A stretch of 64,000 bases of DNA from Pachyseris speciosa (lineage: Eukaryota; Cnidaria; Anthozoa; Scleractinia; Pachyseridae): NCBI GenBank assembly GCA_016490735.1, contig JAEMWC010000754.1, positions 327,501-391,500 of the forward strand, read 5' to 3'. The notes under the pieces are model-generated. The model was not told where the DNA came from and made no database searches. It saw only the letters and a program-made list of their open reading frames with translations. The position numbers and the translations under genes were made by a program. Shown one piece after another: positions 24,601 through 36,700 of the stretch. The stretch's first letter is position 1. The number at the start of each line of letters is the position of its first letter.

Positions 24601-27600
24601 GACATGAGGTTTCTTTCCATATGACATACCAGTAATAATTACCAGTATGTGCTTAACCCATTGACTCCCGAGCATTTTGCCGAAAAACACCTTTTGAAGC
24701 TCGTCGACCCATTTTCTGGACAGATTCTAGCCAAAAAGAACCAAAACTGCCCAAACCTGGTTTGCTGGTGGAGTTCATCATGCTGTTCTGTTCCTGATGC
24801 TTAATGTTAGCTTTCCAAGATCGGGGATGTGCAGAAAACAAAATTTCGAGATAGTTTTTGGGTTGAAAAGTTTCACCGCCCCCTCTCCTTCTACCTTTCA
24901 CTTTCTCTCCTCCCCTTTTCTTTTGCTTTTCTTGCCTTGCTTTCTTTTTCTCTTGCTGGGCATTTTCTGGGCTTCCTTTCGATGGGAAAAGATTTGTGGA
25001 AAACTTTTAGGATCATAGGATTAGGTGGAAGGAAGTGCAGGTGGGTAGTGGAATAAGATTTTCATTCAAATTTTTGGCTCAACGTCATTTGGTTTTTTCG
25101 CATTATCTCCGGCCTGTTTCATGGAATGGTGCTCATTTGGGTATGGTTTGAAATATCTCTTCCCCCTGCACATGCTACATGTAAAAGTTGTCCATGAGCA
25201 TTAAAACTGATGATGTCACAAGTGGTACAGGGCACGTGGTTCTGCGCAGCCAGTTTGGCCAGCACAGGTGCCAATGGGTTATGTTTTGGTTGATTTTCAG
25301 AGTTGGGTTTGGTAATTGAAATCAAAATTCTTCAGGTTTTAATGTGTCTGATTATATTATATCACAAGATTACATTTGATTGCCAAACAGATCAGTCACC
25401 TTTCCAGACATACAACGAAAAAGGAAGAACACTATGAGCTGTTGTAGCTTACCAGAAGTGTGCACATTCTCCAACAAGATACTTTGCCCTGCATACAGTG
25501 AACGGTGATAATCTCTAGTGTGATCAAACACTGTAATAGACTGGCTCCCTGTGTCATCTTTGGCAGTGAGAACAAACTTGTGCCCTGAGACTTGAAGTTG
25601 TGTAAATACTTCCAGTGCAGACACACTAGTTATGATGCAGAATATTGTCACCCTGGTCATGTTTGACCTGTAGTAACAAAAATGTAGATGGACATAAAAC
25701 ACATACAACACTCTGTATGACCACAATATTAATTTGCCGTTATTGAATGTCAATACTAACAAAAAGAATCATGGGGTGTACCTCCTGATAAAGTGGTATT
25801 GGTGTTAGCTAGCCTATGTCCAAAGGGGTAGGAACTAAGAGCTATGACCCACTGCCCTTCCCCCTCCCCTCCCACCATGAAAAAGTAGAAAGTATCATCA
25901 GCAAGAACCTGTATTATTATATGACTGGCTCATTCAATTCTCCTCCTGTGATTGGCTACCTGCAAGGTCAAGATGGAACCATCTTGACCGCTTGGGATAG
26001 CCTGTTTGTCCCGTGTTTTACTGTCTTTCAATAGCGTCCTTTGAGTCATATAATAAATCCTTGGTCAAGATGGTGGGATATTGGCCTCATTCTTTTTTTG
26101 TGTGTTTATGGACCTCAACTTCGTCTTGGTCCATAAACATGCAGAAAAAGAACTTGGCCAATAACCCATATATATACTAGCATTGACCTTTATGGAATGT
26201 AACATGGCCTGGTGGTAAAAGTGCAAGTTCAGTTAGTTCTCTTTGCCCAGTGTAATCTGTACTGTAGCTGCATTGCAATCAACTGGCTGGTCATGTTATA
26301 CAAATAGCTAACTGGTCAGTCTTCCACCAGTTAGGAATTCAAAAATGTTTACTACCATTTTTGAGCTACCGTGAACAGCCAACTTTTTTCCATGTTGTTC
26401 CACGCTCAAAACATTCAAGTTTATTTACTTACCTCAATTGAGGTGAAGCTGTCAAAACTGGACATGTTCATGCTCTAAATAAATTAAAAAATGTGACAGT
26501 TTGTCTTGACAAACTTGAATGTTTTAAGCATGGAACAATGCTGAAAAAAGTGGTCTGTTGACAGTAGCTTGAAAATGATAGTATGTACCATTTACAATGT
26601 CACTTTCGTTCATTAAATTTATGGTGTCCCCAGTTAGTGCTGCCATGCATGCTAAATCCTGTGACCCCTAAATGGAGTTATCATTTTTCTAAAGCTAACG
26701 AGATATATTGGTCAGGGTCTTCATTAGGCATCAGAGATCGGAGAATTCTCCAGCTACTATGCAGAATTCTCCTGCTAAATTTTGCTTGTTCCCTGAAAGA
26801 GCTTTGCCCTTTCTTAATAATTCTCCTGTTACTACAATTCTTATTGAAAACCCTGATTGGTACCTGAAATCACTGAGAAAGATTTGTTCAGGAAATGTGG
26901 AATAGTCCAGCATCCCCTGACTGTCTTTCATTACACTCACAGGGGTACCCTGAGTACTTGACATCTGACTGGAGACAAGCTCCCTCACTGGGTCATGTGA
27001 CATGCAGAAAATAACCGTGGCAGGGCCATATTCCAACAAAAACACTTCATTTGGGTTTGGCACGACAAAGGGCTGTTGAATAGCAAGAGCGTCACCCTCT
27101 TTAAATAAGTTAGCTAGGGGCAGTTGCTCATCCCATAGACAAAAATTGACGTGAATTCCTTCAGAATCGACTATTTTAATACAACGCTTGATGCTTGTTT
27201 GTCCATTCGCAAAATGAACCGTTTCCTCGAATCCCAAATCTGCAACTTCAACCTTGATATCACAACCGTAACGAGGGTATGGGCTGTCATCGATTCCTTG
27301 AAAGGAGCCAAACTTTTCAAACCTTGGAGCGTCGTCATCACGACACAGAATCACTACATTTTCCGAAGGAAGAAGGTGAACTTTATAGCCAGCATACGAT
27401 AAGCCTTTACCTTGAACCAAACGACAACTGGTGAATCGGAGAGTTTGTTTTTAATGTGCGTTACTTGCAACTGGTACAGTTTTTGATGCATGTACATCCC
27501 CAACGAATTCTTTCCTTTGGGATCGCGTAAAATCACAATATTCGTATGTGTGCCAGGGATTGTCTCAATACTTTCAACTGTTGCCTCAAGGATTGATTCG

Positions 27601-27870
27601 TATCCGATATGGCGACTTTCAAACACCGAATCAACGGTGATCTTTCTTGCTTTCTGTCCTTCCAAGCGACCTTGAAACTGACTAAATTGATTCCATGATT
27701 GTTGGATCTCGGCTAAAATGATCGCTTTTGTTATGCCTGAGGGATAGCGAGAAAGGAGCGACACGAGCTTCACGAAAAGCCAATTCCATGGAGGAAAACA
27801 TTTTCTTTGTACGGTCTTGTATGTAGTTCCTCAGCGAAGTAACACGCTGCTCAAACATGATCAAAGACAT
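21683..27870 (-). CDS. Multi-OB-fold zinc-ribbon protein (RPA1/MEIOB/SHLD2-like)
   Basis: Minus-strand gene. Firm exons, in coding order: about 26864-27410, 25453-25667, 23011-23318 and 21683-21937 (stop TGA). The last three join with matching phases (AG|G, G|GT, then phase 0). Upstream, 27813-27870 (ATG at 27870 or 27858) probably splices over a 76-bp intron, with pyrimidine-rich acceptor CCCTCAG, into an exon starting at 27736. Content: a first OB-like segment (ILEATVESIETIPG, then VILRDPKGKNSLG); a second OB fold (IKIVDSEGIHVNFCLWDEQ, then FKEGDALAIQQP); a third (FVLTAKDDTGSQSITVFD, then LYAGQSILLENV); and a C-terminal OB fold with a partial zinc ribbon (VSCRGEVDG, FYCQKCG) followed by YNLSLELHDSNSSITACLTD. 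This order matches ssDNA-binding proteins RPA70, MEIOB and SHLD2, which act in replication, meiotic recombination or end protection. The exact orthologue is not settled. Near 27411-27450 the frame changes, by either a tiny intron or an indel. Confidence 0.7.
22030..22540 (-). repeat. 105-bp satellite, minus orientation
   Basis: About four to five units of GAATGGTCACACTTTAGGAT, TTCATCCACAGACTCAAAAG, TTAGAACCACCTTGTACAGC, the complement of the array at 12990-13800. Lies in the last intron of the OB-fold gene. Confidence 0.8.
23621..24066 (+). repeat. tRNA-derived SINE with five 74-bp tandem tail units
   Basis: The head at 23621-23690 has an A box in GGTTGGTGCAGTGGTAAGAA and a perfect B box in GGGTTCGATTCCCGG. 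AAGTGGGCT then recurs at 23700, 23774, 23848, 23922 and 23996, exactly 74 bp apart, each with GAGAGGTTTTTCTC. It ends in TTTGATTTGATTTGATT. A separate tail fragment is at 58545-58640. Lies within an intron of the OB-fold gene. Confidence 0.85.
24653..25282. mobile_element. piggyBac-type non-autonomous element, copy 1
   Basis: Starts TTAACCCATTGACTCCCGAG and ends GTGCCAATGGGTTAT, where the second TTAA has changed to TTAT. Ends and target match the copies at 38109 and 55217. No transposase ORF. Confidence 0.7.
26088..26170. repeat. Short foldback, GTTTATGGACC arms
   Basis: TTCTTTTTTTGTGTGTTTATGGACC pairs with GGTCCATAAACATGCAGAAAAAGAA (each shown arm overlaps the pair by about 20 bases). The flanking GATATTGGCC and GGCCAATA extend the pairing. 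In an intron of the OB-fold gene. Confidence 0.7.
26365..26575. repeat. Foldback MITE, ACATTCAAGTTT arms
   Basis: CAAAACATTCAAGTTT near 26407 pairs with AAACTTGAATGTTTTAAG near 26510. The outer parts CAACTTTTTTCC and GAAAAAAGTGG also pair. In an intron of the OB-fold gene. Confidence 0.6.
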
Positions 27871-28111
27871 AAGTTGTGTTGTGAATTCTCCCAAAGTTTT
27901 GTTTTTCGTTTTTCCCGCCTTCCCGCCACTGCTCAGTAGCCACTCCTTATTGAAGAACGGTTACACAGCTATTCACCCCATTCTCCCACGCAGGCACTGC
28001 AGCAGCTCGTTCATCATGGCGGCTAAATTGTTGGAAAACTCAAATTGTTGTTAAGGTGAATTGGTGTCCTTATATCTCTTTTTAGCCCAGATTTAATTAT
28101 TTCCTTTCGCA
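27871..28111. promoter_or_regulatory. Probable shared divergent promoter
   Basis: A gap of about 240 bp separates the start codons of the minus-strand OB-fold gene and plus-strand NDUFAF5. No repeat is recognised in it, unlike most non-coding DNA here, and no TATA box is obvious. It must hold both 5' UTRs and core promoters, so a bidirectional promoter is the simplest reading. Inferred from geometry only. Confidence 0.45.
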
Positions 28112-30704
28112 ATGGCTACTCGCAGAGTCATTTCGTCATTGAGACAGCCAGGCGTTTGGAGATGTTTTAGCTCAAAAAGGCCAGACGAATCAATCATGAA
28201 CGTATTTGATAGGAAAGCGAAGAGAAGGCAAAGAAACAGGGCAGCAATGGATGAGAATGTGGCCGTCTACGACTATCTAAAAGACGAGGTAAGTAAAACC
28301 AAACACTGTCATTTTCTTCGTAAGGAATTTCTTTTTTAATGGACTTGTAGATACAGGCCCTCTGTTGATCTTCTGAGGCAGTGCGGTTAAGCTGTAGGAG
28401 GGGGAGGGGTGGTACCCTGGAAGGGGTACTGACACCCTTAAGGCATGGGAAGGTAAAAAGGCAATAATTCAGTGCCCCAGCCAGGTATGCCTGTCTGTCT
28501 GTCCGTCCATCCGTCCACCCGCCCTCCTGCCTGCCAGCCTGTCTGTCTATCTGTTTTTCCATCTGTCCATCCATCTGCCAGTCCTCCCACCCGCCTGTCT
28601 GTCTCTGTTTGTCTGTCTGTCCATCCAGTCCTTCCTTCCGTCTGTCTGTCTGTCTGTCTGACTGTCTGTTTGTCAAGGTCAGTCTGGCTGTCTTCCTGTG
28701 TGCCTGCAAGTGTCTGTTGGGAGAGAAGATGGTGATGCACCCTAATTCACTTAGTAGCAGAAGGGTGTATGGGGCTTATGGCCTTTTTTGTTATAGTACA
28801 TATTTGATATTGAGTCAATTTTCAACATGATGTGGTGAAGATTCCCCTCCCACTAGTGTCTCATTCTTGAAACAGCATCTATTGTGGCTTTTGAGGTATC
28901 CTGAAGAGCTAGTCATTACTATAGGGATACTTCACAAGTTAATGCGATCAAGTAAGCTGAAGCCACCCAAAGGGCACTAAGGCCACAAGGTAGTGGGCAT
29001 TACCCCTTAAATCTACCAAAGCAAAGATTGAGCCCAAGCATTAGCAGCCATGGACAGCTGTTTCAGCCTTGTTAGGCCTCATCAGCGTGGCATAGCTAAT
29101 GCTCAGGCTCAAGTACCCACATGTCAATAAAACAAGCAATGAAAACACAAAGCTTGTGGGATGTGGCTGGAGTGACAAGGATACTTCACAAATTAACGTG
29201 ATCAAGTAAGCTGAAGCCACTCAAAGGGCACTAAGGCCACAAGGTAGCGGGCATTACCCCTTAAATCTGCGAAAGCAAAGATTGAGCCCAAGCATTAGCA
29301 GCCATGGACAGCTGTTTCAGCCTTGTTAGGTCTCATCAGCATGGCATAGCTAATGCTCAGGCTCAAGTACCCACATGTCAATAAAACAAGCAATGAAAAC
29401 GTAAAGCTTGTGGGATGTGGCTGGAGTGACAAGGATACTTCACAAATTAATGTGATCAAGTAAGCTGAAGCCACTCAAAAGGCACTAAGGCCACAAGGTA
29501 GCAGGCATTACCCCTTAAATCTACCAAATTTGTGAAGTATCCTTGTTACCCCAGCCACATCCCACAAGCTTTACGTTTTCATTGCTTAGTCATTGCTATA
29601 GTTGCCACAGGGCCAGTTGCTGTTAGTCCATATTATAACTGAACCAAAACAAATACATCCACATTCATGTTTTTATATCCAATAATGGATTTCACCTGCT
29701 GGTAAAGTAGGTATCAACCTCAGCTTTATTTTGGATTTTCATGGAGGTTCTTTTCATTTTAGGTTGCAGAGAGAGTTGTTGACAGAATAGGTGACATTGC
29801 TAGGTGAACTTATCTCTATATTTTCAATACAATTAAGTGAAAAGGCAAGTCAAGGAGAACGCCAAAACTACAGTACCAAGGGATCCCTCTGCCATGGTAT
29901 TTGGGGTGGGGGAGGAGGGTTGGTAAAGTTAGAGAGTGCCTTTATTTCCCTACCTTTCCCTCCTCTCCTCTCCCCCTTGGTAGTTTTAGTGCTCATACCA
30001 AGATTCACTGGGCAAGGTTGATAAGGCTGAGTAATAAAAACAAAGCAAACAAACAAAGAAAAAAAAAACAGTCACAACACAACTAACAGCAAATTTCTCA
30101 AGCACGCTGAAACAGCTAATGCGTTAGCCTATATAAAGACAGACTGTTTTGTTACAATGATTGCATTAAAATTTAATACTGACAATCATAGTAAAATGCA
30201 GTTTGCCCTTTATATAGACATTGTATCTAATTTTAAGAAAAGACATTCATTTTTGGTTTTAATAATACATGTTTTGGCAATTCTTCGAAGATTTTAAATG
30301 GCTTCCTAATATGTTTTAAGTGTGTTGGTATATAGGGGAATCCTTGTTTACAATATTTGCCTCATTAGCATGAACAATTCAGTTTCTGATGGAGCTACAA
30401 ATAAATCAGTTCTGAATATTGAAAGGTCGTGGTATGAATAACTCTGCCAGTGAATATGAGCCTCATGTATTGAATACTTTTTGTGCAACGCGGGTTTAAA
30501 AACTCAAAATTTTGCAAAGAATGTATGAGCTCATTAGTGCTTTTGCCACCCAGGAATTTTGCAGTTTTTGGAAGACAATATCTCCTTGAATACTATACCT
30601 AAAGAGTTAAAAATTTCACAATGTATTAAATTTCACTAGCTCTTTAGCTGCCTGGAGTCAAATCACATCTAACATGTTTCTTTCTGTAAGCAAAGCCGTA
30701 TGCA

Positions 30705-30736
<32 letters not shown>

Positions 30737-33700
30737 TGAATCCCCCTATACTATGTGATTTCAGAAAACAGCCATACTTGCTCCCACTCCCCCTCCCCCT
30801 CCACCCCCCTGCCCCCTACCCCACCCTTGCAAGGCCACTGGAAGTCCCAACAGGATGTGGATCTGAAGAGCTAAATCTTTGAAGCTAAACTGTAATGTTA
30901 GGGTGGGTAGGATGGGGTGGGGGTCCAATTAAACTTTTTTGAGTGGGGGAGAGGGTTTTCATGGGTTAGATTTTCTGGAACAACCCTTTTTCACATAATG
31001 TACAAATGACTGTATCTTTCATCAACCTTTGGAATTGTTGCAATCTGCATCTTACTTACAAAATGACAATAATTATCATTCTGACTTGTGCTTCAGGCAC
31101 TTTCCTATGGCTTTGGATCTTGGCTGTGGAAGAGGACATATTTCAAAACACTTAACCAAGGTTAGTGCATTGGTAATCATAAAGCCTGGATTGGTTTGTG
31201 GTTGAGGAATTCAGTGCAGGGAAAGATATCTTGAGGGTGGTGAGGGCAGAATTAACATAAGCTGTTGCAAACACAAATAAATGAGAAATTGTTGTACTGG
31301 TAAGTTGATGTGTTGTGTCAGAGTGAACAACTTGGAATATTGACAAGTTAGAATCACAATGGATGACAACAAAAACATGACATACGGTATGCAAAGTATG
31401 AACCCAAGGGAGGGGTATACTCTGGGAGGTGCAAAGACCTTTTTTGAGTTTAAAATTTGTGGCTTGGGACTTTTTGGGGCTTAGAAATTTTCCGGTTTCT
31501 GGTGGACCTTTCTTGATAGAAAGATTTTGGCTTTTGGGAGGTTCTCTTGGTGTTATTATGTTGATTTTGATGCTTAGAAAAATTGAACTTTTTGGAATTT
31601 GGAGTTATGGAATTTTTAAGCATGGTGTAACGTTTTTGGGGGTTGAAAATTTGGTCCCTTTTGTACCTCCCTGCCACTGATACAGTACAGGCCGGAGGGA
31701 TTGCAGCACTACACGGTTGTAACATGCGTGCAGTACACGCAGTTTACACAGACCTTACACTCACTTTACATGCAGTGTCCATGCAATGTCCACGCAAATT
31801 CATTTTATGCGTGTAATTTTGCACTCAGTGACTGCGTGTAAAATAACACACTGTCTCTCCAATGGAACTCACTCACCGTGTGTAACAAGAACAAAACATT
31901 ACTGATTGCCTTGCTGGTGTTCTGTCATTGCCACTCTTGTATTGCGAGTTTACAATATACAACAAACCCACTGTTTTACAAAAGGCATGGAGGATAACTC
32001 AAAGTATTGCGCTCAAATTTGTGGTATTGAAAACCAGATTAATTTGCAATTTAACTTCAGCATTATTTTTTATTACAAAGTTGCGTGACAAGCTTAAGGA
32101 TAAGCACGTGAATTCAAAAAAATTCACAAACAATATATATAAATTAAATAATATAAATGGTGCCCAATTGTCTAAACTGGTGTCTGGGGGGGGGGGGGGA
32201 GGGCAAAAATCTGCCCTTGTCGGCATTTTAGTCGCTTCTCTTTGACGTTAAAAACAGTTTCATTCTTGTCCAAACTCAAAGGGCCATATTTGGTAAAAGT
32301 TGCTACGTTTCTTGCATTTACTGGATATCCAAATTTAAAGTACATTCCATTTCATGCTCACAACTGACAGTTAAGGCAATATTTATGCAATTGAGAAAAT
32401 TGCAATGTTTTGAAGCATGGAAGTCTTGTGTGGCCGGTATTGGCTGGCACGGCACCAATGGGTTAAAGGAAAAAGTTCACTGTTTTTGTTTGTTCAAGCA
32501 GCATAACACACATACTGCTCAAAGAATCGTGCATACATTTTGAAAATTTCAGGGATCCTGTCTTTTGGTGTTGGTGTTATTGTTGTTGTTACCATTTTTC
32601 TATTGTTGCGTGGAATATGGCCACTAAATAAATACATTTTAATTAATTGAGGGAATGAACTTTTAGTCAAGTTGCCACCAAATTAGGTACCATAAAGTTC
32701 CAAAAGTAACGACCTCCTGGAAGTAGCGACCCTCCAAAAGTAGCGATAAAATTTCACAGGTGTTTGCAAATCCCTGAAGTAGCAGCTCCCCAAAAATAAC
32801 GACCATCCTAAATAAAAGAAGCGACCTCATAAATGGGGCCAAAGATTTGAAAGAAAGCCTGTAACGACTAACTCAACAGCTCACAAAAATATTACAGGTA
32901 TTAATGGGAAATGACTTTAAGTTGCTAAATGTAGATTCTTTTGAATGGTTACTCAAAACAGTAACATGTAAAAATTTTCTCCAAATAAAAGGAGTGTATG
33001 TTTTCACATTTGTTGCAATTTTATTAGCTTCAAATGACCCATGTATGGTATATGTTTTTAGCTACCTGAAAGTAGCGACCCTCCAAAAGTACCGATAGGA
33101 AAAGGCTGCTAAATCTGAAAGTAATGAGGGTCGTTACTATCGGAACTTTATGGTATACATGTTTCCAAAATAATTTGCTCTTGAATTATTTCCAGAAACA
33201 AAAGAAAATAAAGGAGGTTAGAGAGTACAACTGCCACACACGTCTTATTTCAGGGGTAATTCATCTCGGGTTATTTTTAGATCACTTGCCAACCTCAGAA
33301 ATCCGATGTGGGTAGGTAATAGCCAGTCACATGCAGAGATGAAAATACATGCGCATGAGCATCCTTTTTCACAGAAGCTAAAAATAACCTGAGACGAATT
33401 AAATAATAATAATAATAATAAATAATAAATAATAATAATAATAAATAAATATTTTATAGGACAAATGAACATGTAGATATGATCAAATGCGCTTTACAAA
33501 CTAGGTGAGCAGAAACAAATAATTCAAATAAACATAACATGAGATGAATCCCGACTGGCCGGAGGCAAACCAGTTGGCTATTTACAAGCTTAATGATGAC
33601 CGAGGAGTTGAACCAGGGACTACCCAGAACAACACCAGCTAGCAGCCAGAGCGAGATTTGAACCTGGGGCAACCACACTGAAATCCAGCGCCCTAACCGC

Positions 33701-36700
33701 TTGGCCATCCTGGATCCCTTAATTACCCCCGAAATAAGGCATGTATGGCGGATTTACTCTCTAACCAACTTAGCTTTCTCTTACCAGAAATGATCAATAA
33801 TTATAAAGACATGTATGCATGACCACCTTAAAGCATCCTGCATGCATCTGGTAAATTTCAGTGCGCCTGCCTTTTTGTGTTGTTATTGTTGTTGTTGTTA
33901 CAATTCCATTGTTTTCATTACATCGTTTTCTTTCTTCATACTGAGGAAATAAAGATGCTTGGAACTGGTAAAACAAAGTTATTAAAATAAGCATGGCCGC
34001 TAAAATACTTAGTTGAACTTTTAGTCACATTGCCACCAAATTAGCTATACATGTTTTCAAAATGATTGTCTTGACTGATTTCAGTTTAAATAAAGATAGT
34101 AAAAATATTTTGTAGTCTTGGTGGCCTCACAAGACTATCAAATCATCACATTTATTTCTGGTTGCAATTGAAGTTTCTGCAAAAGGGGCATATATTGCTT
34201 TTTTGCCATAAAATCCAAAATATCTCTAAACTCAATCTGCTTTGGCATATAGACTAGAAACTTTTTCAGAAATGAAGTTCTGTACTTTTTTGCGATTAGA
34301 AAGCTAGGATCCGAAGGAATAGCTTATGACTTGTCCCCAAAACTCAAGAAACAGAAACAAAAGGATCTGATGCATGATTGATTTCTTTTGTTTGAGTTGG
34401 TCCAGTTATAGGCAAAAGTCATACACTAATTGCTGAATCCAGGCCTTTAAATCACAAAATAAGTGCAGAACTTTATTTCTGACACCATAACTGGTCTGTG
34501 AGCAAATTTAGAGAGATTTGGATTTTAAGGCAATAAAGCGATATATGCCCCTTTCATGGAGCACCCTTCAATAATTGAAGGGTGTTCCATGAAAGACTTC
34601 ACATGCTGGATTGCTTCTTGAGTCAGCAAATGACACTTTGTATTAATTATTAATACAAAGTGTCATTTGCTGACTCAAGAAGCAATCCAGCATGTGAAGT
34701 CTTTCTCCTACAGTAATCCTTAACATACTGTGCTAAAATTGTTCAATTCTAAGTGGGAATAGTGGACAGTTGTACTAATGATGTACAATTAAGAATAACT
34801 TTTCACTTTATTCCATCAACTGAAGTCATTTCTGTGTAGCTATGTTTATGACAGTCTAGCTCAGGCAAATGACTAAAAGTCATTAGCAACTATTACTTGA
34901 AAGTCTAACAATGTCTAGAGGAAACAACTATTGCCTGACTATGTTTGTGTGCATGCACCTTTAGAATCTTTCTCGTTTTATTTTATTTTATTTTTTGAAA
35001 TACTTGTGAGCACTTGATATTTTAGATTTACTTCATATCTAACTTCAGTTGACATATCACTTTCTGTATGTAAAAAATGAACAGCCTCTAGTTAGAGAGT
35101 TCTAGTCAGTCTGTGAATATTATTTAAAATATCAAAGGATAACCAACATGGATCAGTAAGTATATACCAATAAAGGAACTCCCAGCAAGAGCCTGGTTGA
35201 TGCTGGCCATGTGCATGGGTCTAGGTCACTGTCATTCTGGTGGGAAACAGAGCAAACAAGAAGTGGATGCCATTTTTTTCTTTGCAAGGTTTTCAAGATG
35301 AAATGACATCAAATGACAACAGAAAACAAATCTTTGATAAGTAATTGAGCTTCTCTAATGCACCAAAAAAGGGAGAAAACATGTGATCGAAGAAGTGGTC
35401 ACCTTCTCTGAACAACTTCTAAACTATACATTTGTACCTCACCCAATGTTGATGAGTGAATGACAATGTGCATTTTGACAATTGTCAGGTGTAGTAGCTA
35501 AGTATGGTGCAATTCCACTTTCAGCTGGCCAGTTTACTAGCATTGTTGTCTTGTGAGTACCTTAAAGCCTCCATTAATGCTGTCCTTTGGCCACACATCT
35601 CGCCAATTTGATCAGCCTTTACAGTTAATAACTAACCTAGCCTGCGTAGCGAGCATGTGGTGGGTTTTCTACATTCTGTAGGATGAGAGCAAAGATTGGG
35701 AGAAGCAGTCAAAACAGGGAGGAGCAGTCAGTTTTCACATGGGCAAAAAAAAAAAAAAAAAAAAGAAAACCAATGGTATTGCTTGCCATGCAGGCTATAA
35801 CTTATCAAATCATGCACAGATTAAGTCAAGTCAGTGACCATCAATTCCTAAAAAATATTGAAGCCTTATGACTCTAGGGGTGACTATTGAGGTCATTTTG
35901 ACTATTACGATAGTAGAAATACTATTGCAATAGTATTTGCACAATTCAAGTGGTAAAAATGAAAAAAAAAAAAAATGGGGGGAAGTTTGTTTCGGCATTT
36001 ATGCAGGTAAAGTTGTTCCTTGATCTCAGAATAATAATTTTTCAGACAGACCAGAATCAACAGGACGCATTATTTTATTCAATCAAGGAAAATGCTACAG
36101 GAGATAACTTAAAAAACTATTGATAGTTATGGAAACCATCGCAATTATTATCGATTGTTAAACTTGCAGTCAATGTGTTGCTATCGGAACACTTACAATT
36201 GCAATGCATTGATAGTTCAATGTATTGTTACACTCTTACCGGTACCTGACTCACAACATATTTGATGTCTAGTACACTTGTTAAAATTGATCTAAAACTT
36301 AAGTTTCAAAACATATCTTAATTAGCTTTATACTCTTCTTTTCTTTTTGAATCTCTCTTAACTCCTTTTCCACTTCCTTTATCTTATTTCTGCTGTCCAC
36401 TAGTTTTACTACTTTTTGTTAATTTTATTTATTGACTTAGCTATGATGGACTTACTCATTAATTTATTTAACTTTTTGTTACTTTTTTGTTGACATTTTT
36501 GTTACCTTTTTGAGCTCAATAATGTATACCTTTGGTTTAATTTAAGTAGCTCGCCTAGAAAAGCTATGCTAATTGTGGGCTACTAACTGTAAAATTATGT
36601 TATTGTTGTTGTTGATTTAAGATCCAAAATGCATTTCAATTTTCTTGCTGAAAAATACTTACAGTAAACTGGTTGCCACTTCTAGCTAACCTACTTATTA

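Noticed and set aside
25370..25762. N-terminal extension of the third OB exon as read in the open frame
   Set aside because: A good acceptor at 25668-25669 restores phase with the previous exon. The extra hydrophobic residues upstream are intron.
28194..28740. Long ORFs on both strands over NDUFAF5 exon 1 and intron 1
   Set aside because: They are made by the CTGT tetramer repeat, which stays open in several frames (TDRQTDRQ-like peptides).
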